Assembly (NCBI RefSeq): GCF_030695525.1
Contig: NZ_JAUYSS010000061.1
Coordinates: forward strand, 1 to 64,000
Direction of reading: 5' to 3'
DNA length: 64,000 nucleotides
Source: Daejeonella sp.
Lineage (GTDB): Bacteria > Bacteroidota > Bacteroidia > Sphingobacteriales > Sphingobacteriaceae
Under the pieces are notes generated by a model. It did not search any database, was not told the origin of the DNA, and worked only from the letters and a program-made list of their open reading frames with translations. This document shows positions 15,572-25,112 of this stretch, piece by piece; position 1 is the stretch's first letter, and each line of letters begins with the position of its first letter. Position numbers and translations under genes: made by a program.

Positions 15572-15812
15572 TATGCGAATCTAAGTATTTTGAACTTAAA
15601 CTCCCTTTTCTGTCCAAAATTTTGAACAAATCGAAATATTTGAAAATAATTTTCACCTGCTTGTAACGAAGGTTGAGTTCCCAACGTCTATATAAATGTG
15701 ACAATCAGAATTTAAAAGGTCTTGTGATGCTAAAGATGTTCAATATTCCGGATTGTTGACCATTCTTCCATAAAAAGAAGATTGGGTCGTACTTATTATA
15801 ATTTTATACAAG

Positions 15813-16463
15813 ATGAAAAATTTTATTAAATTAATTTTACCGGGCCTCTTACTATTAGCCTCCTGTAGTTCAAAAGTCTACAAAGACAAAACCTTTTTTT
15901 CAAAAGCTGAACCTGGTACCCAAATCTTAGCAGTACTTCCTGCTGAAGTAATATTTACAGGCAATTTGCCAAAGAATTGGGGACCTGATCGTGTTTCCCA
16001 AATGGAGCTTGAGCAAAGTGGCCAAATTCAGGAATCTCTTTATGATGACCTTTTATTCCGTGCTACCAGCAGCCGGGTGCGAAATAAATGGAGCGTAAAG
16101 CTGATGGATTTTCGCTTAATAAACAGTAAGCTTGAAGAGAATGGAATTTCAATAAGGGACTCATGGAAAGTCCCATCTGCTGAATTAGCAAAGATTCTTG
16201 GTGTGGATATGATCATCCGTACAAGGGTACAGAATAACCGCATAATGTCTGAAGCGGCTGCAGCCGGCATTAATGTTGGTGTTTCTGTTTTGCGTGATGT
16301 CATAAGCAGTAGCTCAGGGCCAGTTTATGTACCCCGGGCACGTGCCAGTGAGAATGATATGAGTCTTTCTTTATACCATTCTTCAAAACCAGAAGCAGTT
16401 TCCAGAATTAGTTCTGAGAGAAAATTAAGGGTTAGAAAACTTCCTGTTTACGTGAAGAATTAA
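15813..16463 (+). CDS. Hypothetical lipoprotein
   Basis: A 216-residue protein I do not recognise. The signal peptide ends in a clear lipobox LLLASC (Cys 18 or so), so it should be anchored in the outer or inner membrane. Residues 35-130 look like a mixed alpha/beta domain similar in feel to LpoB/GNA1162-type lipoproteins (VLPAEVIFTGNLP, AKILGVDMIIRTRVQ). The C-terminal 60 residues are basic and serine rich. It stands alone, followed by another lipoprotein gene 117 bases on. Confidence 0.75.
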   Translation: MKNFIKLILPGLLLLASCSSKVYKDKTFFSKAEPGTQILAVLPAEVIFTGNLPKNWGPDRVSQMELEQSGQIQESLYDDLLFRATSSRVRNKWSVKLMDFRLINSKLEENGISIRDSWKVPSAELAKILGVDMIIRTRVQNNRIMSEAAAAGINVGVSVLRDVISSSSGPVYVPRARASENDMSLSLYHSSKPEAVSRISSERKLRVRKLPVYVKN

Positions 16464-16580
16464 AAACCATCCGGATCCAGGTCCGGTCTCAATTAACAAT
16501 TTTTTATTTTTTAAAAAACACCCTTCTGGTGCAGGAACCCTATTGACTTAGGTAGCCAGGAATGGTAAAAAATCAATCAA

Positions 16581-18095
16581 ATGAAATCAATAAATTTAAA
16601 TTTTATTTACCTTTTGAGCCTTCTAATCGGCTTTAGTTCATGCGTGAAAGAGGAGAATAGCCTGCAACTGCCGGTTCCTCAGGAAATGAATACATTCAGA
16701 ATTATGCTGGATACACTTCCTGATGGATCTTCTTATGATACTTCAGACTTATTCGCTTTTGTAACGATTAAGAGTGATAGGAATGAAGAAGTTTTGAGTA
16801 ATAAAAAACTGAGTATCAGCTTCAACGGAAAGTATGTCACAGAGAAAATTAAGCTTGATGCAGGGAATTATAAAGTCAGCAGTTTTATAATCAGTAATGG
16901 GGCTAACTTCACCAGGTTTGCTGCACCCAGGGCTAATTCCCTAAAAGCTTCGGAAGTAGAAAAGCCTTTGAACATCAGTTTTAAACTCGAAAATACTGAT
17001 ATTTTTGATCTTCCTGTTGAAGTCGCTAAAGTTCTGAATGATGATAAAGCAGAGAATTTTGGATATCAAACAGCTGATTTCAAAGTTCAAACCATTGATG
17101 AGAATATATTCATTAAGTTAAAACTTCAGGCTGTAATCAGGGTAGGGGATATTATTTATGATAATGTACCCGCTCTATTCAAGCTCAGCAGTTGGGATTC
17201 AAAGGGGATTGTGAGTGAGAAGGATACTTTGCTAGCTGGAGGAGTAAATGAGATATTCCTGCCAAAATCTGGTGTAAAATATCAGGTTAAACTGAGTAAA
17301 TGGGGAGTTTCAGATGAGATGACCATCAATAAAGATCAGATTAATGAAGCTGTTGTTTATACTTTGGGAGGAGCTAAGTCACCCAAAAAGTTACGTCTTG
17401 AAGAGCAATTTACCTTCACCCAGGCGGGATATATGCCCTCTGGCAAAACAATTTACAGTTATGATCCAAACGGTAATCTTAAGAAAATTGAATATTATGA
17501 TAAACTTCCGCAGTTTAGTGACCTGCGTTTAGCATGGTCTAAAGTTTATGTTTATTCGAATGATAAGCTAAGTAAGATTAACTATATCAATGATAAGGGG
17601 AGCGCGGTAGGCTATCTGGAGCTAACTTACAATACAGAAGGCACAAAGATCATAAAGATGAAGGAAGTGAATTATGATCAGACTACCAATGTTCAGGTTG
17701 AGTATCAGTTCCCTACAGGATATGCAAGGATTAACTTAAAATATTCCTTCTCTAATGGCAACACGATGGATTACATTCAGAAAATCATTGGAGGCAACAG
17801 AACAGAAGACTCTGCCAGCAGTCCGGGAGGGGGTGAAAGCGGAATCTATCAATATGATTTCAATATCAATCCGTATGTGCACCTTAATATGCCAAATATT
17901 TATCTTTCGAATTTACCTAAGAATAACCTGGTGAATCAGAAGAAAACATATTCAGGAAGTATTCCCTCGGCGGAACCGTATAAATTTGAGTACAGTTATG
18001 ATGATGAAGGCTATCCAAAAGAATTAATAAAAAGTTTTAAAAACTATTTAAATGGAGAGCATTTGTTTAAGATCAAAACGGTGTATAGCTATTGA
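16581..18095 (+). CDS. Hypothetical lipoprotein with YD-repeat-like C-terminal region
   Basis: A 504-residue protein with signal peptide and lipobox (LIGFSSC). Residues 40-190 resemble the DUF4493/FimA-like beta domains of Bacteroidota surface lipoproteins (FVTIKSDRNEEVLSNKKLSISFNGKYV). Residues 270-504 carry loosely repeated YD-type segments: YSYDPNGNLKKIEYYDKL, YVYSNDKLSKINYINDKG, YSYDDEGYPKELIKSF, as in RHS-like proteins. Probably exposed on the outer surface. Function unknown; no partner susC/susD genes nearby. Confidence 0.75.
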   Translation: MKSINLNFIYLLSLLIGFSSCVKEENSLQLPVPQEMNTFRIMLDTLPDGSSYDTSDLFAFVTIKSDRNEEVLSNKKLSISFNGKYVTEKIKLDAGNYKVSSFIISNGANFTRFAAPRANSLKASEVEKPLNISFKLENTDIFDLPVEVAKVLNDDKAENFGYQTADFKVQTIDENIFIKLKLQAVIRVGDIIYDNVPALFKLSSWDSKGIVSEKDTLLAGGVNEIFLPKSGVKYQVKLSKWGVSDEMTINKDQINEAVVYTLGGAKSPKKLRLEEQFTFTQAGYMPSGKTIYSYDPNGNLKKIEYYDKLPQFSDLRLAWSKVYVYSNDKLSKINYINDKGSAVGYLELTYNTEGTKIIKMKEVNYDQTTNVQVEYQFPTGYARINLKYSFSNGNTMDYIQKIIGGNRTEDSASSPGGGESGIYQYDFNINPYVHLNMPNIYLSNLPKNNLVNQKKTYSGSIPSAEPYKFEYSYDDEGYPKELIKSFKNYLNGEHLFKIKTVYSY

Positions 18096-18127
18096 TGTTC
18101 TTTTTCGATCAATATTCCATTAAGAGA

Positions 18128-18160
18128 GCGGATTCATTGATTTTGAGTCCGCCCTTTTGT
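18128..18160 (+). terminator. Terminator after the YD-repeat lipoprotein gene
   Basis: A 9-bp stem gcggattca (18128-18136) with tgagtccgc (18144-18152), one G-U pair, followed by ccttttgt. The U-tract is short, so efficiency is uncertain. It lies between converging genes. Confidence 0.55.
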
Positions 18161-18199
18161 CATTGCGAATTTGAAATGAGTCTTATTTTGAATCGTAAT

Positions 18200-19693
18200 T
18201 TAATCCTTTACATCAACTACCGGCCTTTTATCCCGCATAACCAGATCCCAGCCGGTGTAGTATGCTAGTTGTGCCCTTTTTGCCAGAAGCTCAAAATTGA
18301 TCTTGCTGATTTCGTCACTACCCTTGTGATAGTCATCATGCTTGCCATTGTAATAAAATATAACCGGAACTCCGTTTTTAGCGAAGTTGTAATGGTCTGA
18401 CCAGTAATAGATCTGGTCATCGGGGGCATTGTGTTTATAATCGATTTTCAGTTTTGTGTAAATAGCATTGGCATTTTCACTGATCTTATACAAATCGGTA
18501 CTCAGCCGATCAGCCCCAACCAGAAAGCAGTAATTGCTTGAATCCGGCGAGTTTAAATAATCAGTTCCTATTCTGCCTATCATATCTACATTCAGGTTAG
18601 TGATGGTTTTTGCAAACGGGAAGACAGGATTGAGCGCATAATATTCAGAACCCAACAGGTTTTTTTCCTCTCCGGTAAACATCAGAAACAGAATACTTCT
18701 CCTTGGGCCATTTCCATCATTTTTTGCTTTGGCAAAGGCCCTTGCAATTGCCAGAACTCCTGAAGTACCTGAAGCATCGTCATCAGCGCCGTTAAATACT
18801 TTGTCTTTTCCTCCATCAGGATTCATTCCAATATGATCATAATGGGCAGAGTAAACAAGCAGTTCATCTTTCAGGTCTGTTCCTTCCAGAAAACCGAGAA
18901 CATTGGATGATTTGAGTCCTCTTTTCACAGGCTCATAATTCAATTTAACATCAGCTTTAATTAGCTGTGATCCATTGTCTGCATTTAGTTCTCCAAATGT
19001 TTTGCCGGATCTGCTCAGGATCTTATCTGCAATTTCAGATCCTATTTGAATGACTCCCGGGGTATTTGCCCGCATTGGAACACTTTCCCTAATCCCATTT
19101 TTAACACTTAGGCTTGCACCTGCTAGATGCGAATGCTGGGGCTTGGTGGTGTCGAAATTTACTGCTATGATCAATGTAGGTTTTTTATTCTTTATAAAGT
19201 TCAGCCTCTTGTTTATTTCAGCGGTTTCTCCCTCTTGCTTCAGTAAAACAACTTTATCTGCTATAGTTGTGTTTTTAAGATCTGATTCTGTTCCAGATCC
19301 TATGAAAATGATCTCATCAGTATTAATTATTTTTGCTTCTCCACTTCCGCTGAATGTAAAATCGGTTAAGTATTGTAGTTTCTTGCCGTTTACCTCCAAT
19401 GAATTGACAATTATAGATGTTTCGATTAATTCAACATCCTGTAGGTAGGAACCCTTAACAGGGGCAGTTAGTTTCAACTTCTTAAACTCTCTGGCAAGAT
19501 AAGCTGCAGCCATTTCAGCTCCGCGTTTTCCTGTTTCTCTGCCTTCATATTTATCAGAAGCGAGAACTTTTAGATGTTTTTTGGTTCTTTTTGCTGTTAT
19601 CTCGGCAGCAAATTTTTGTGCAGCAGGATCCTGAGCAAAGCATTGAATCGAAATGACTGCGGAAAGTATAAAGCTAGTTAGTTGTCTTTTCAT
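18200..19693 (-). CDS. M28 family metallopeptidase (copy A)
   Basis: A 497-residue secreted aminopeptidase-like enzyme with signal peptide (MKRQLTSFILSAVISIQCFAQ). The two-zinc M28 centre is complete: YSAHYDHIGMN, FNGADDDASGTSGVL, FTGEEKNLLGSEYY, NLNVDMIGR and HDDYHKGSDE. An inserted protease-associated-like domain (about 90-240) precedes the catalytic part. It is about 60 percent alike to the gene at 19997-21604 by eye and in the same orientation, so the two are tandem duplicates. Probably degrades peptides in the periplasm or outside the cell. Confidence 0.9.
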   Translation of the reverse strand: MKRQLTSFILSAVISIQCFAQDPAAQKFAAEITAKRTKKHLKVLASDKYEGRETGKRGAEMAAAYLAREFKKLKLTAPVKGSYLQDVELIETSIIVNSLEVNGKKLQYLTDFTFSGSGEAKIINTDEIIFIGSGTESDLKNTTIADKVVLLKQEGETAEINKRLNFIKNKKPTLIIAVNFDTTKPQHSHLAGASLSVKNGIRESVPMRANTPGVIQIGSEIADKILSRSGKTFGELNADNGSQLIKADVKLNYEPVKRGLKSSNVLGFLEGTDLKDELLVYSAHYDHIGMNPDGGKDKVFNGADDDASGTSGVLAIARAFAKAKNDGNGPRRSILFLMFTGEEKNLLGSEYYALNPVFPFAKTITNLNVDMIGRIGTDYLNSPDSSNYCFLVGADRLSTDLYKISENANAIYTKLKIDYKHNAPDDQIYYWSDHYNFAKNGVPVIFYYNGKHDDYHKGSDEISKINFELLAKRAQLAYYTGWDLVMRDKRPVVDVKD

Positions 19694-19996
19694 TGTTTAT
19701 CGAATTCAGGATTGATCCACCGTGTATCTATTTGATAAGTCTTGTTTTTATTAGGTTCAATGACCCGGAAAGGGTCAAATGTTTATAGCATTTGGTTAAC
19801 ACGAAAATCCCGACCCCGAAGCTGGTCGCATGTGTCGCTTTATTTCATGCGACCACCTTCGGTGGTCGGGGAATGGTATTTTATTGCATTTCTATAAACA
19901 TGCGACCACCTTTGGGGTCGTTTATACACCTGACATACACAATGAAATCCTTGAGTATATGGCAGGGGCAAGGTTTTTCATTTTCTTGTTTCCAGA
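19694..19996. repeat. REP-like element between the two M28 genes
   Basis: This 303-bp gap contains three related palindromic units: cgaccccgaagctggtcgcat (from 19811), an inverted partner catgcgaccacc-ttc-ggtggtcggg (19846-19870; perfect hairpin at 19851-19867), and a third unit tgcgaccacctttggggtcg (19901-19920). Two inverted units close together resemble a bacterial interspersed mosaic element. Two frames across it (19792-20075) are not supported as genes. Confidence 0.65.
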
Positions 19997-21604
19997 CTAT
20001 CGCGTAGCCGGCATATCATTTTTGACATCTACAACCGGTCTTTTATCCCGGTTCAAAAGATCCCATCCGGTATAGTAAACGAGATGTGCACGTTTAGTAA
20101 GCAATTCAAAATTTATCTTGCTCACTTCGTCACTCGGTTTGTGATAATCTTCATGCACGCCATTAAAATAAAATACAATGGGAACACCATTCTTTGCAAA
20201 ATTATAATGATCTGAACGATAATAGATACGTTCAGGATCATTTGGATCGTTGTATTTATAATCAATCTTCATTTTGGTATAAACAGCATTGGCATTCTCG
20301 CTGATCTTATGAAGATCAGTACTCATTTTATCAGAACCGATCAGATAGCAGTAATTTGCAGAATCAGCGGTGCCTTTGTATAATTCACCGGTTCTTCCGA
20401 TCATATCAATATTCAGATTGGTAATGGTATTGGCCATAGGGAAAACCGGATTAAGAGAGTAATACTCTGAGCCTAACAGGCCTTTCTCTTCACCTGTTAC
20501 CATTAAGAACAAAACACTCCTGCGGGGGCCATGGCCTGCTTTTTTGGCTTTGGCGTAGGCTCTTGCAATGTTCAGTACACCGGTGGTACCTGATCCGTCA
20601 TCATCAGCACCATTGTTAACTTTGTCGGCACCACCATCAGTTGTCAGTCCGATATGATCATAATGGGCTGAATAAACCACCAGTTCATCCTTAAGGTCGC
20701 TGCCTTCCAGATATCCCATTACGTTCACCGATCTTACTTCTTTATTCACCGGGCCATAATTCATTAAAATCTGAGATTTCAGAACCTGAGATTGTGGTGT
20801 GCCACTTTTATCTATTGCTGATTTCAGGGCTTCATAGTTCTTTCCTGAATTTTTCAGGATTTGATTGGCTACCTCCGGTGTAATACTTACAAGTGCAGTA
20901 CTTCCGGGGCGATTATTTGTTGAAACTATTGATTCCTTTTTAATACTCAACCTGCCAGTCCTTGGGGAATAGGCTTGAAGGGCAGCGCTTACATCCGGGC
21001 TCACTGCCAGAATAAGGGAAGGGTTTTTACTTGTTACATATTGAAGACGTTTAAACCGGCTGGTACTCCAGTCGGATACTTTTGAGGTTTTGCTGATTGC
21101 AGAAACTCCATTGTTCATCGGCTCTCCTTTATTAATCATTAAAACCACTTTTCCGGCTATATCAGTGTTTTTAAGGTCATCGTAATTTTCTGCGCCAATT
21201 CCATAGCCTATAAATACAATTTCGCTTGCATCGATTGATTTAGCGTCACCACTGCCTGTAAATAGAAATTCTTTTCCCAGACTTAAAGTTTTACCGTTTG
21301 TGGTAAAGGAAGTGACATCAAAAGAGGTTTCAAGCAGTGGAACATCCTGAAAATAGGATCCATTAACCGGTGCAATTAACTTTAATTTTTTGAATTCTTT
21401 GGCGATGTATTTGGCTGCTTTTTCTGCACCTGGTTTACCGGTTTCCCTTCCCTCAAACTTATCAGAAGCAAGTATGTTGAGATGTTTTTTCGCATTTTTT
21501 ACATTGATTTGCTCTGCAAACTTTTGTGCATTCGGATCCTGAGCGAATGCCTGTGTTGCAACACAGAGCAGAAATAGCGCCCAGATTGTTTTTTTTGAAA
21601 TCAT
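19997..21604 (-). CDS. M28 family metallopeptidase (copy B)
   Basis: A 535-residue secreted metallopeptidase, paralogue of the preceding M28 gene. Signal peptide MISKKTIWALFLLCVATQAFAQ. Zinc ligands are visible in YSAHYDHIGLT, NNGADDDGSGTTGVL, VTGEEKGLLGSEYY, NIDMIGRTGE and HEDYHKPSDE. It is longer than copy A in the inserted domain between about residues 120 and 280 (for example GAENYDDLKNTDIAGKVVLM), which resembles a protease-associated domain. The two genes are separated by a REP-like element and probably arose by tandem duplication. Confidence 0.9.
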   Translation of the reverse strand: MISKKTIWALFLLCVATQAFAQDPNAQKFAEQINVKNAKKHLNILASDKFEGRETGKPGAEKAAKYIAKEFKKLKLIAPVNGSYFQDVPLLETSFDVTSFTTNGKTLSLGKEFLFTGSGDAKSIDASEIVFIGYGIGAENYDDLKNTDIAGKVVLMINKGEPMNNGVSAISKTSKVSDWSTSRFKRLQYVTSKNPSLILAVSPDVSAALQAYSPRTGRLSIKKESIVSTNNRPGSTALVSITPEVANQILKNSGKNYEALKSAIDKSGTPQSQVLKSQILMNYGPVNKEVRSVNVMGYLEGSDLKDELVVYSAHYDHIGLTTDGGADKVNNGADDDGSGTTGVLNIARAYAKAKKAGHGPRRSVLFLMVTGEEKGLLGSEYYSLNPVFPMANTITNLNIDMIGRTGELYKGTADSANYCYLIGSDKMSTDLHKISENANAVYTKMKIDYKYNDPNDPERIYYRSDHYNFAKNGVPIVFYFNGVHEDYHKPSDEVSKINFELLTKRAHLVYYTGWDLLNRDKRPVVDVKNDMPATR

Positions 21605-21628
21605 ATTTTCTTGGTTAGTTTAAAATTA

Positions 21629-22063
21629 TCAGCAGGAGATTTTATTCACCCTGTTCGCATGGCGGCCTCCTTCAAATTCTGTATTGATAAATTTCATGCA
21701 GATCTGTCTGGCCAGCTCAGGGCTAATAAATCTCGCCGGGATACATAAAACATTGGCATTGTTATGAGATCTTGCCAGTTCGGCAAGTTCTTCATTCCAG
21801 CAGATTGCTGCTCTGATACCCTGATGTTTATTGGCTGTGATGGCTACCCCATTAGCGCTTCCACAGATCAATATGCCGATCGTAAATTCCGCTTTCTCAA
21901 CCGCACTGGCGACGGGATGTGCAAAATCAGGATAGTCAACGGAGTCGGCACTGTAGGTACCAAAGTCTTTTACGCTATATTCTTTCAGTAACTCAATAAG
22001 CATGCTCTTGTACTCAAAACCTGCGTGATCAGCTCCGATTGCAATTGATATATGTTGGTTCAT
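21629..22063 (-). CDS. rpiB: Ribose-5-phosphate isomerase B
   Basis: A 144-residue RpiB/LacAB-type isomerase that interconverts ribose 5-phosphate and ribulose 5-phosphate. Visible features are the N-terminal IAIGADHAGFEYK, SVDYPDFAHPVA, the catalytic Cys in GILICGSANGVAITANK, the LARSHNNANVLCIPARF strand and the C-terminal FEGGRHANRVNKI. Full family length. Located between the M28 gene and tatC, all on the minus strand. Confidence 0.95.
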   Translation of the reverse strand: MNQHISIAIGADHAGFEYKSMLIELLKEYSVKDFGTYSADSVDYPDFAHPVASAVEKAEFTIGILICGSANGVAITANKHQGIRAAICWNEELAELARSHNNANVLCIPARFISPELARQICMKFINTEFEGGRHANRVNKISC

Positions 22064-22119
22064 CTCTTTAAATCTTAATTTAATAAACTATAATAATTGA
22101 ATTATTGAGAATTTTTCAA

Positions 22120-22995
22120 TTAGTCCTTATAAAATTCTATTTCAGCTTTTTTCTTATTACTGGCCACCTTAGCCGAAACGTAAATGCTTAATTCATAAAG
22201 TAAGAACAGAGGGAAACTAACTGTAAGCATGGTCACAAGATCAGGGGTAGGGGTAACTATTGCGGCAATAATTAATATGATCACCGTTGCATACCTTCTG
22301 GAAGACCGCATAAACTCCGGGGTCATAATTCCCAGTTTTGAAAGGATATAGATAATGATTGGTAGTTCGAATGTGATCGCAGCCCCGATAGTCAGGGTAG
22401 CAACAACAGAGAAATAGGAAGAAATGGTGATCTGGTTGTTGATGATCGAACTGACTTCATAATTCGTTAAGAAATTAATCGAAAGTGGTGCAATAATATA
22501 ATAACCAAAGGAAAGGCCAATTATAAACAGCAAGGATGCCCAGAATACAAAACCGGTTGCTGATTTACGTTCATTCTCATGAAGAGCGGGTTTTACGAAT
22601 CGCCATATTTCAAATAAAAGGTAAGGTACACCCAGTACAATTCCTATCATTAAGGAAGAATTGAGTTGCAGAGTAAACTGTCCGCCAAGTTCTGTATTTA
22701 TGATATTAAAACTGAGTTTCTTTACACAAAAGTCTGCACCCAGGTTGAACTTTTCGGTGGCTGCACACATCATTCTGTAAGTCCAGAAATCGGTACGGCC
22801 CGGACCCATAATGATCTGGTCAAATATAAAATCGTAAAATGTGAAGGCAAGTATAGTAAAGGTTACAATGGCAATAGAAGCCCTGATCAGATGCCCCCTG
22901 AGGACATCCAGATGGTCAAAAAAAGACATTTCGGCTTCAATGGTTTTACCTTTCTCCTTGATAGCCTTTACCAGGTCAGTACGTTCCTCACTCAT
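22120..22995 (-). CDS. tatC: Sec-independent protein translocase TatC
   Basis: A 291-residue TatC. The signature N terminus SFFDHLDVLRGHLIRASIA, six membrane helices, the FKPALHENERKSATGF loop and PTPDLVTMLTVSFPLFLLYELSIY near the end are all present. TatC recognises the twin-arginine motif of folded cargo; one likely client, the Tat-type oxidoreductase at 2347, is in this window. An extra 20-residue hydrophilic N terminus is usual for this phylum. tatA is not in the window. A -7-like box TATTTTTG sits just upstream at 23013-23006. Confidence 0.95.
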   Translation of the reverse strand: MSEERTDLVKAIKEKGKTIEAEMSFFDHLDVLRGHLIRASIAIVTFTILAFTFYDFIFDQIIMGPGRTDFWTYRMMCAATEKFNLGADFCVKKLSFNIINTELGGQFTLQLNSSLMIGIVLGVPYLLFEIWRFVKPALHENERKSATGFVFWASLLFIIGLSFGYYIIAPLSINFLTNYEVSSIINNQITISSYFSVVATLTIGAAITFELPIIIYILSKLGIMTPEFMRSSRRYATVIILIIAAIVTPTPDLVTMLTVSFPLFLLYELSIYVSAKVASNKKKAEIEFYKD

Positions 22996-23131
22996 AATTT
23001 TAAAACAAAAATACCATTCTGTTTAATTTTGGAATGGTATTCAGTGGATATTTAATAAGCATCAATCTATTGTGACATTCAGCTACGAAAAAAGATAGTA
23101 TATTGTGTTTAACCCTCATATTGATCACTAT

Positions 23132-24472
23132 TTATTCCGTAAGGTCGAAGCTGTCCATAAATTTGGTGGTAAAATTACCTGCACGGAAATTGGGGTCTTT
23201 CATCAACCTTAAATGGAAAGGGATGGTAGTTTTTACTCCTTCAATTACGAACTCACTCAAGGAACGTTCCATCGTACAAATCGCCTCTTCCCGGGTTTGC
23301 GCGACACAGATCAGTTTAGCGATCATTGAATCATAGTTTGGAGGAATCTGATAACCGGCATATACATGGGTATCAACCCTTACTCCATGGCCGCCCGGTG
23401 AATGGAAATTGGTAATTAGTCCGGGAGATGGCCTGAAATTATTGAAGGGGTCTTCAGCATTGATACGGCATTCAATTGCATGCATTTCAGGGATATAATT
23501 TTTCCCGGAAATCGGAATTCCAGAAGCTACTTTAATCTGTTCTTTGATCAGGTCGAAATTAATTACCTCTTCTGTAACCGGATGCTCTACCTGTATACGG
23601 GTATTCATTTCCATGAAGTAGAAGTTGCGGTGTTTATCTACCAGAAATTCCACTGTGCCAGCCCCTTCGTAATTTACAGCCATGGCTCCTTTAATGGCGG
23701 CATCACCCATTTTTTCACGCAGCTCCGGGGTCATAAATGGTGAAGGGGATTCTTCCACCAATTTCTGATGTCTGCGTTGAATGGAGCAATCACGTTCAGA
23801 GAGATGGCATACCTTACCATATTGATCTCCAATTACCTGAATCTCAATATGACGCGGATCTTCGACATATTTTTCAAGATATAATCCGTCATTTCCAAAT
23901 GCAGCTGCTGATTCCTGACGTGCTGAATCCCAGGCAGGCTCGAACTCAGCATCGTTCCATACAATACGCATTCCACGGCCACCACCACCGGCTGTAGCTT
24001 TCAGGATAATCGGATAACCAATCTCATTTGCAATTTTAATACCCTCTTTTACATCAGATAATAAACCTTCAGAACCCGGAATAGTTGGAACACCGGCCTT
24101 TTTCATAGTTTCTTTTGCCGATGCTTTATCGCCCATACCATTGATCTGGTCGGCAGTAGCGCCTATAAATTTAATGCCGTATTCGTGACAAATTGCCGAA
24201 AATTTCGCATTTTCAGACAAAAAGCCATAACCGGGATGGATAGCATCTGCATTTGTTAATTCTGCTGCAGATATGATATTGGGTATACTTAGGTAAGAGT
24301 CTTTACTTGGTGGCGGACCAATACAAACTGCTTCATCGGCAAACCGTACATGTAAACTATGGCGGTCGGCAGTTGAATAAACAGCTACGGTTTTCACGCC
24401 CATTTCCTTACAGGTACGGATAATCCGAAGAGCTATTTCACCACGATTTGCAATAAGTATTTTTTTAAACAT
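23132..24472 (-). CDS. accC: Acetyl-CoA carboxylase, biotin carboxylase subunit
   Basis: A 446-residue biotin carboxylase catalysing ATP- and bicarbonate-dependent carboxylation of biotin on AccB in fatty acid synthesis. ATP-grasp features are clear: [16 protein letters not shown] at the N terminus, the glycine loop [14 protein letters not shown], the [14 protein letters not shown] strand, [20 protein letters not shown] and [14 protein letters not shown]. Full length. It is the last gene of the plsX-fabH-accB-accC run, 88 bases after accB, with a word array in the gap. Confidence 0.97.
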   Translation of the reverse strand: MFKKILIANRGEIALRIIRTCKEMGVKTVAVYSTADRHSLHVRFADEAVCIGPPPSKDSYLSIPNIISAAELTNADAIHPGYGFLSENAKFSAICHEYGIKFIGATADQINGMGDKASAKETMKKAGVPTIPGSEGLLSDVKEGIKIANEIGYPIILKATAGGGGRGMRIVWNDAEFEPAWDSARQESAAAFGNDGLYLEKYVEDPRHIEIQVIGDQYGKVCHLSERDCSIQRRHQKLVEESPSPFMTPELREKMGDAAIKGAMAVNYEGAGTVEFLVDKHRNFYFMEMNTRIQVEHPVTEEVINFDLIKEQIKVASGIPISGKNYIPEMHAIECRINAEDPFNNFRPSPGLITNFHSPGGHGVRVDTHVYAGYQIPPNYDSMIAKLICVAQTREEAICTMERSLSEFVIEGVKTTIPFHLRLMKDPNFRAGNFTTKFMDSFDLTE

Positions 24473-24479
24473 GCTTTTT

Positions 24480-24516
24480 CAATTTGAAAATTTGAAAATT
24501 TGATAATTTGAAAATG
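24480..24516. repeat. Word array aatttgaaaa between accB and accC
   Basis: About four copies of aatttgaaa/aatttgataa in tandem within an operon gap, followed by cttcaaat words. One of several unrelated word families in the spacers of this window. Confidence 0.6.
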
Positions 24517-24560
24517 AAGATTTTAATAATCTTCAAATCTTCAAATCGTTAATTTTCAAA

Positions 24561-25037
24561 TCAGATAGGTTCCACCAAAAATAATGGCTGATCATATTCT
24601 ACAGGGCTCGCATTATCTACCAGCACTTTTACGATACGGCCTGAAATTTCAGATTCGATTTCATTAAAAAGTTTCATTGCTTCAATGATACAAACTATCT
24701 GTCCGGCTTTAATTTCATCTCCAACATTTACAAAAATGGGCTTATCAGGACTGGAAGACCTGTAAAAAGTGCCAATCATTGGTGATTTGACAGTTATGTA
24801 GTTTGAATTTTCCTCCTTTGCAGGGGCGGCTGCAGGTTTAGCATCTGCCAGAACTGAAGGTGTTGCTACAACTGCCGGAGTAGATGTGGCCTGAATTTGC
24901 TGAGCTGCCTGTACCTGATAGATCGGAGGCTGATTGGTTTTTATGGTAATTTTAAAATCTTCCTGCTCAATAGAAACTTCATTTACCCCAGATCTGGAAA
25001 CAAATTTAATAAGCTCCTGAATTTGTTTAATATCCAT
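24561..25037 (-). CDS. accB: Acetyl-CoA carboxylase biotin carboxyl carrier protein
   Basis: A 158-residue BCCP. The C-terminal biotinyl domain (about 80-157) has the biotinylation motif EAMKLFNEIESE, with the lysine modified by BirA, and the thumb-containing SPMIGTFYRSSSPDKPIFVNVGDEI. The N-terminal MDIKQIQELIKFVSRSGVNEVSIEQ helix and an Ala/Pro-rich linker are typical. It carries carboxybiotin between AccC and the carboxyltransferase. Sits between fabH and accC in one operon. Confidence 0.96.
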   Translation of the reverse strand: MDIKQIQELIKFVSRSGVNEVSIEQEDFKITIKTNQPPIYQVQAAQQIQATSTPAVVATPSVLADAKPAAAPAKEENSNYITVKSPMIGTFYRSSSPDKPIFVNVGDEIKAGQIVCIIEAMKLFNEIESEISGRIVKVLVDNASPVEYDQPLFLVEPI

Positions 25038-25112
25038 TTTGTTTAGTTTATGTGGACGATTTTAATCTAAAATTATGATAAAAATATTAAGAAACGATGT
25101 TGATTTATTTTT

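Noticed and set aside
16470-16485. ccgga-tccagg-tccgg hairpin after the first lipoprotein gene as a terminator
   Set aside because: Only five base pairs, and the T-rich stretch begins about a dozen bases after the stem, so termination is doubtful.
19792-20075. Two overlapping plus-strand frames of 71 and 81 codons
   Set aside because: They run through the REP-like element and antisense into the M28 gene.
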